NCBI GenBank assembly: GCA_025934455.1
Contig: JAICYA010000071.1
Coordinates: forward strand, 1 to 8,054
Direction of reading: 5' to 3'
DNA length: 8,054 bases
Source: Rudaea sp.
Lineage (GTDB): Bacteria; Pseudomonadota; Gammaproteobacteria; Xanthomonadales; Rhodanobacteraceae
Made by a program: the position numbers and the translations under genes. Shown one piece after another: positions 6,549 through 8,054 of this stretch; position 1 is the stretch's first letter; each line of letters opens with the position of its first letter. The notes under the pieces are model-generated. The model ran no database searches, was not told the origin of the DNA, and worked only from the letters and a program-made list of their open reading frames with translations.

Positions 6549-8054
6549 CTTCTGTATCTGGTATTCGGGCGAGGTCAGGATCAGGTACAAGGCGCGATAG
6601 ATGCGCTGCAGGCGCCAGTCCGATCCAGTGGGATAGGCCCAACTCGAGTCGATGGTGTCGAGGTAGCTCTTGATCTGGTTGGCCATGTACGGCGACATCT
6701 GGCCGGACATGAATCGCGCGTTGTAGGCGGCAATCAGGCGATCCGACGGATCGGCCGGCCCGACGCTGCCGCTGCCCGCCAGCACCAGGTCCTGCGCGTG
6801 ATTGATCTTCACGTCGCCGAATGGGTCGAAGCCGTTGTCCTGCGGATTTTCGTCGCAGGTATCGGTCGTATCCAGGTTGTAGGCGAAATTCGCGTAGGAA
6901 TTGTTCGAGCTGGCGACGACACTGTCGGTCTGGACCTGGAATTCGGGCCCGAACAACCCGGTTGCCGTCATTTCGCCCGGCGGGATGAAGCCGGGCTTGA
7001 AGAAATTGAACACGGTCAGCGCATCGAGCGATGCCTGGCTGAAGCCGACGCCATAGGTGGTCGTCTGGCCGGTGGACCATGCGGTGCCGTAGCCCGCGTA
7101 GCGGTAGGGCTGGTTGGCATAATTGGTCGGGTACTGGTAGCCGTTCGTACCCGGCGTACCGACCGCGGCGATGTTCGCGCCGCACGCATGCACCGCGTGC
7201 ATCGCGCGCCAGTAATGCGTGACCGTCAGCAGCGGTTCGCGCAACTTGCCGTAGGTCGTCGGATTCGAGAACTCGCCGTAACGCGCCTCCGGATCGAGCA
7301 GGATCGCCTGCACGACGGCCTGCAACTGGCTGGAACTGGCCCGGTTGTCGTTGAAAACCTTGGCCACGCGCGCGACATACGCCGGACTCGGATTGCTCGT
7401 CACCAGACGCATGATCAGTTGCTTGGACACGAACGGCGCGACGTTCGGATGGTTGTAGATGTTGTCCAGCGCGAAGGCCAGATCAGTGGCCGGCGTGCCG
7501 CCGGGGCCGAGCGTACCGGGCGAGGTTTCACCGCTGCTCATCGCCGCGCCGGTGTAGTACAGCAACTGCTTGTGCGCAAAGTCGTCGGGCAGATTGGTGC
7601 CGTTGTCGTGGTAGGAGGCGAATCCGGCCATCGGGTGCATGAAGTTGTCGGCGAATGGCGGTCGGCCGGCGCCGCCGTAGTCGGGGCCACAATTCGGAAA
7701 ATCGCCGGGATTGGTGTTCTCGTCGCAGTCGTACCACGTATAGCCGGTGAAGACGTGGGCGAAGTTGGTGATCGTGCTCTGCGTGTAAGTGGGAATCGGC
7801 TTGCCGCTGCCGTCAAGCTGCACCGTGCCGTCGGGATTGAGCATGACGAGGCCGATGCTGAAAAGCTGGTTGATCTCGCGCGCATAGTTCTCGTCCGGAT
7901 GGATGTTCATCGCCGAATTGGCGCGCGGGTTGCCCATCATGTTCAGGTACACGCCCATCGCCGGGCTGAGCGTGACGTCGTTGAGCAGGGTGCGGTAATT
8001 GCCGAACGCATCGCGGATCAGGATGTCGTAGTACCAGGCCAGGCCCTGCGGAAA
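6546..8054 (-). CDS. DUF1800 family protein, C-terminal 502 residues (start beyond right edge)
   Basis: The C-terminal part of a DUF1800 protein; function unknown. The reading frame is open to the edge: [20 protein letters not shown] is encoded before the internal Met at complement 7958, so that Met is not the start. The family signature is clear: [18 protein letters not shown] (residues 20-37 after that Met), FTGYTW (70-75), the helical segment around [21 protein letters not shown] (166-186), [15 protein letters not shown] (188-202), YGKLREPLL (236-244) and the C-terminal [10 protein letters not shown] (460-469). Long Asn/Gly/Tyr/Asp-rich insertions between helices and four to five cysteines (C78, C90, C259, C368) suggest an extracytoplasmic protein; its N-terminal signal is outside the window. 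It sits 8 bp upstream of the DUF1501 gene. The two families are commonly found as adjacent genes in diverse bacteria. The operon promoter lies off the right edge. Confidence 0.92.
   Translation of the reverse strand, partial: FPQGLAWYYDILIRDAFGNYRTLLNDVTLSPAMGVYLNMMGNPRANSAMNIHPDENYAREINQLFSIGLVMLNPDGTVQLDGSGKPIPTYTQSTITNFAHVFTGYTWYDCDENTNPGDFPNCGPDYGGAGRPPFADNFMHPMAGFASYHDNGTNLPDDFAHKQLLYYTGAAMSSGETSPGTLGPGGTPATDLAFALDNIYNHPNVAPFVSKQLIMRLVTSNPSPAYVARVAKVFNDNRASSSQLQAVVQAILLDPEARYGEFSNPTTYGKLREPLLTVTHYWRAMHAVHACGANIAAVGTPGTNGYQYPTNYANQPYRYAGYGTAWSTGQTTTYGVGFSQASLDALTVFNFFKPGFIPPGEMTATGLFGPEFQVQTDSVVASSNNSYANFAYNLDTTDTCDENPQDNGFDPFGDVKINHAQDLVLAGSGSVGPADPSDRLIAAYNARFMSGQMSPYMANQIKSYLDTIDSSWAYPTGSDWRLQRIYRALYLILTSPEYQIQK

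Noticed and set aside
5260..6600. 446-codon plus-strand open frame antisense to DUF1501
   Set aside because: The translation is a string of Arg/Val/Gly/Ala/His with no motif, while the opposite strand encodes a full DUF1501 protein.
6538..7185. N-terminal extension of the DUF1501 frame to an upstream ATG at complement 7185
   Set aside because: The extension lies entirely inside the DUF1800 coding region in another frame. The Tat motif and the ribosome-binding site fix the start at complement 6537.

Overview
The window is GC-rich, densely packed chromosomal DNA from what looks like a gammaproteobacterium of the Lysobacterales (Xanthomonadales), possibly Rhodanobacteraceae or a Lysobacter/Dokdonella relative. 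This placement is an inference from the style of the tryptophanyl-tRNA synthetase, the arginase, the Tat-exported DUF1501/DUF1800 pair and a C-terminal 'IFxDGFE' tail that I remember from secreted proteins of this order. There is no sign of phage, plasmid, insertion sequence, CRISPR or RNA genes.

Layout, left to right. (1) The N-terminal 102 residues of TrpS run leftward off the left edge. (2) A 119-bp divergent gap separates it from a rightward gene for a secreted protein of unknown function (426-1250). (3) A secreted metzincin metallopeptidase follows on the same strand (1330-2730), with pre- and pro-regions, the HExxHxxGxxH zinc site, a Met-turn and a short C-terminal tail motif. (4) It converges, with 5 bp between stop codons, on a leftward manganese arginase (2736-3656). 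(5) A 162-bp divergent region leads to a DUF937 protein (3819-4403) and, 52 bp later, a membrane-anchored extracytoplasmic cupredoxin (4456-4947). (6) The cupredoxin converges, 3 bp between stops, on a leftward two-gene operon: DUF1800 (6546 to beyond 8054, its start lying off the right edge), then DUF1501 (4951-6537). The two genes are 8 bp apart, and the ribosome-binding site of the second overlaps the stop of the first.

Functionally, TrpS (translation) and arginase (arginine to ornithine plus urea) are housekeeping or metabolic enzymes. Most of the rest is exported: a Sec-secreted unknown, a Sec-secreted protease, a cupredoxin with a C-terminal membrane anchor, and a DUF1501 protein with a twin-arginine signal whose DUF1800 partner is probably also exported. 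The DUF1800/DUF1501 pair is the best candidate for an undescribed system. It is a recurrent bacterial gene pair of unknown biochemical role, and the DUF1501 member keeps Asp/His clusters reminiscent of the alkaline phosphatase/sulfatase superfamily. The long open frames antisense to the real genes look like GC-rich codon-bias shadows and were not annotated.
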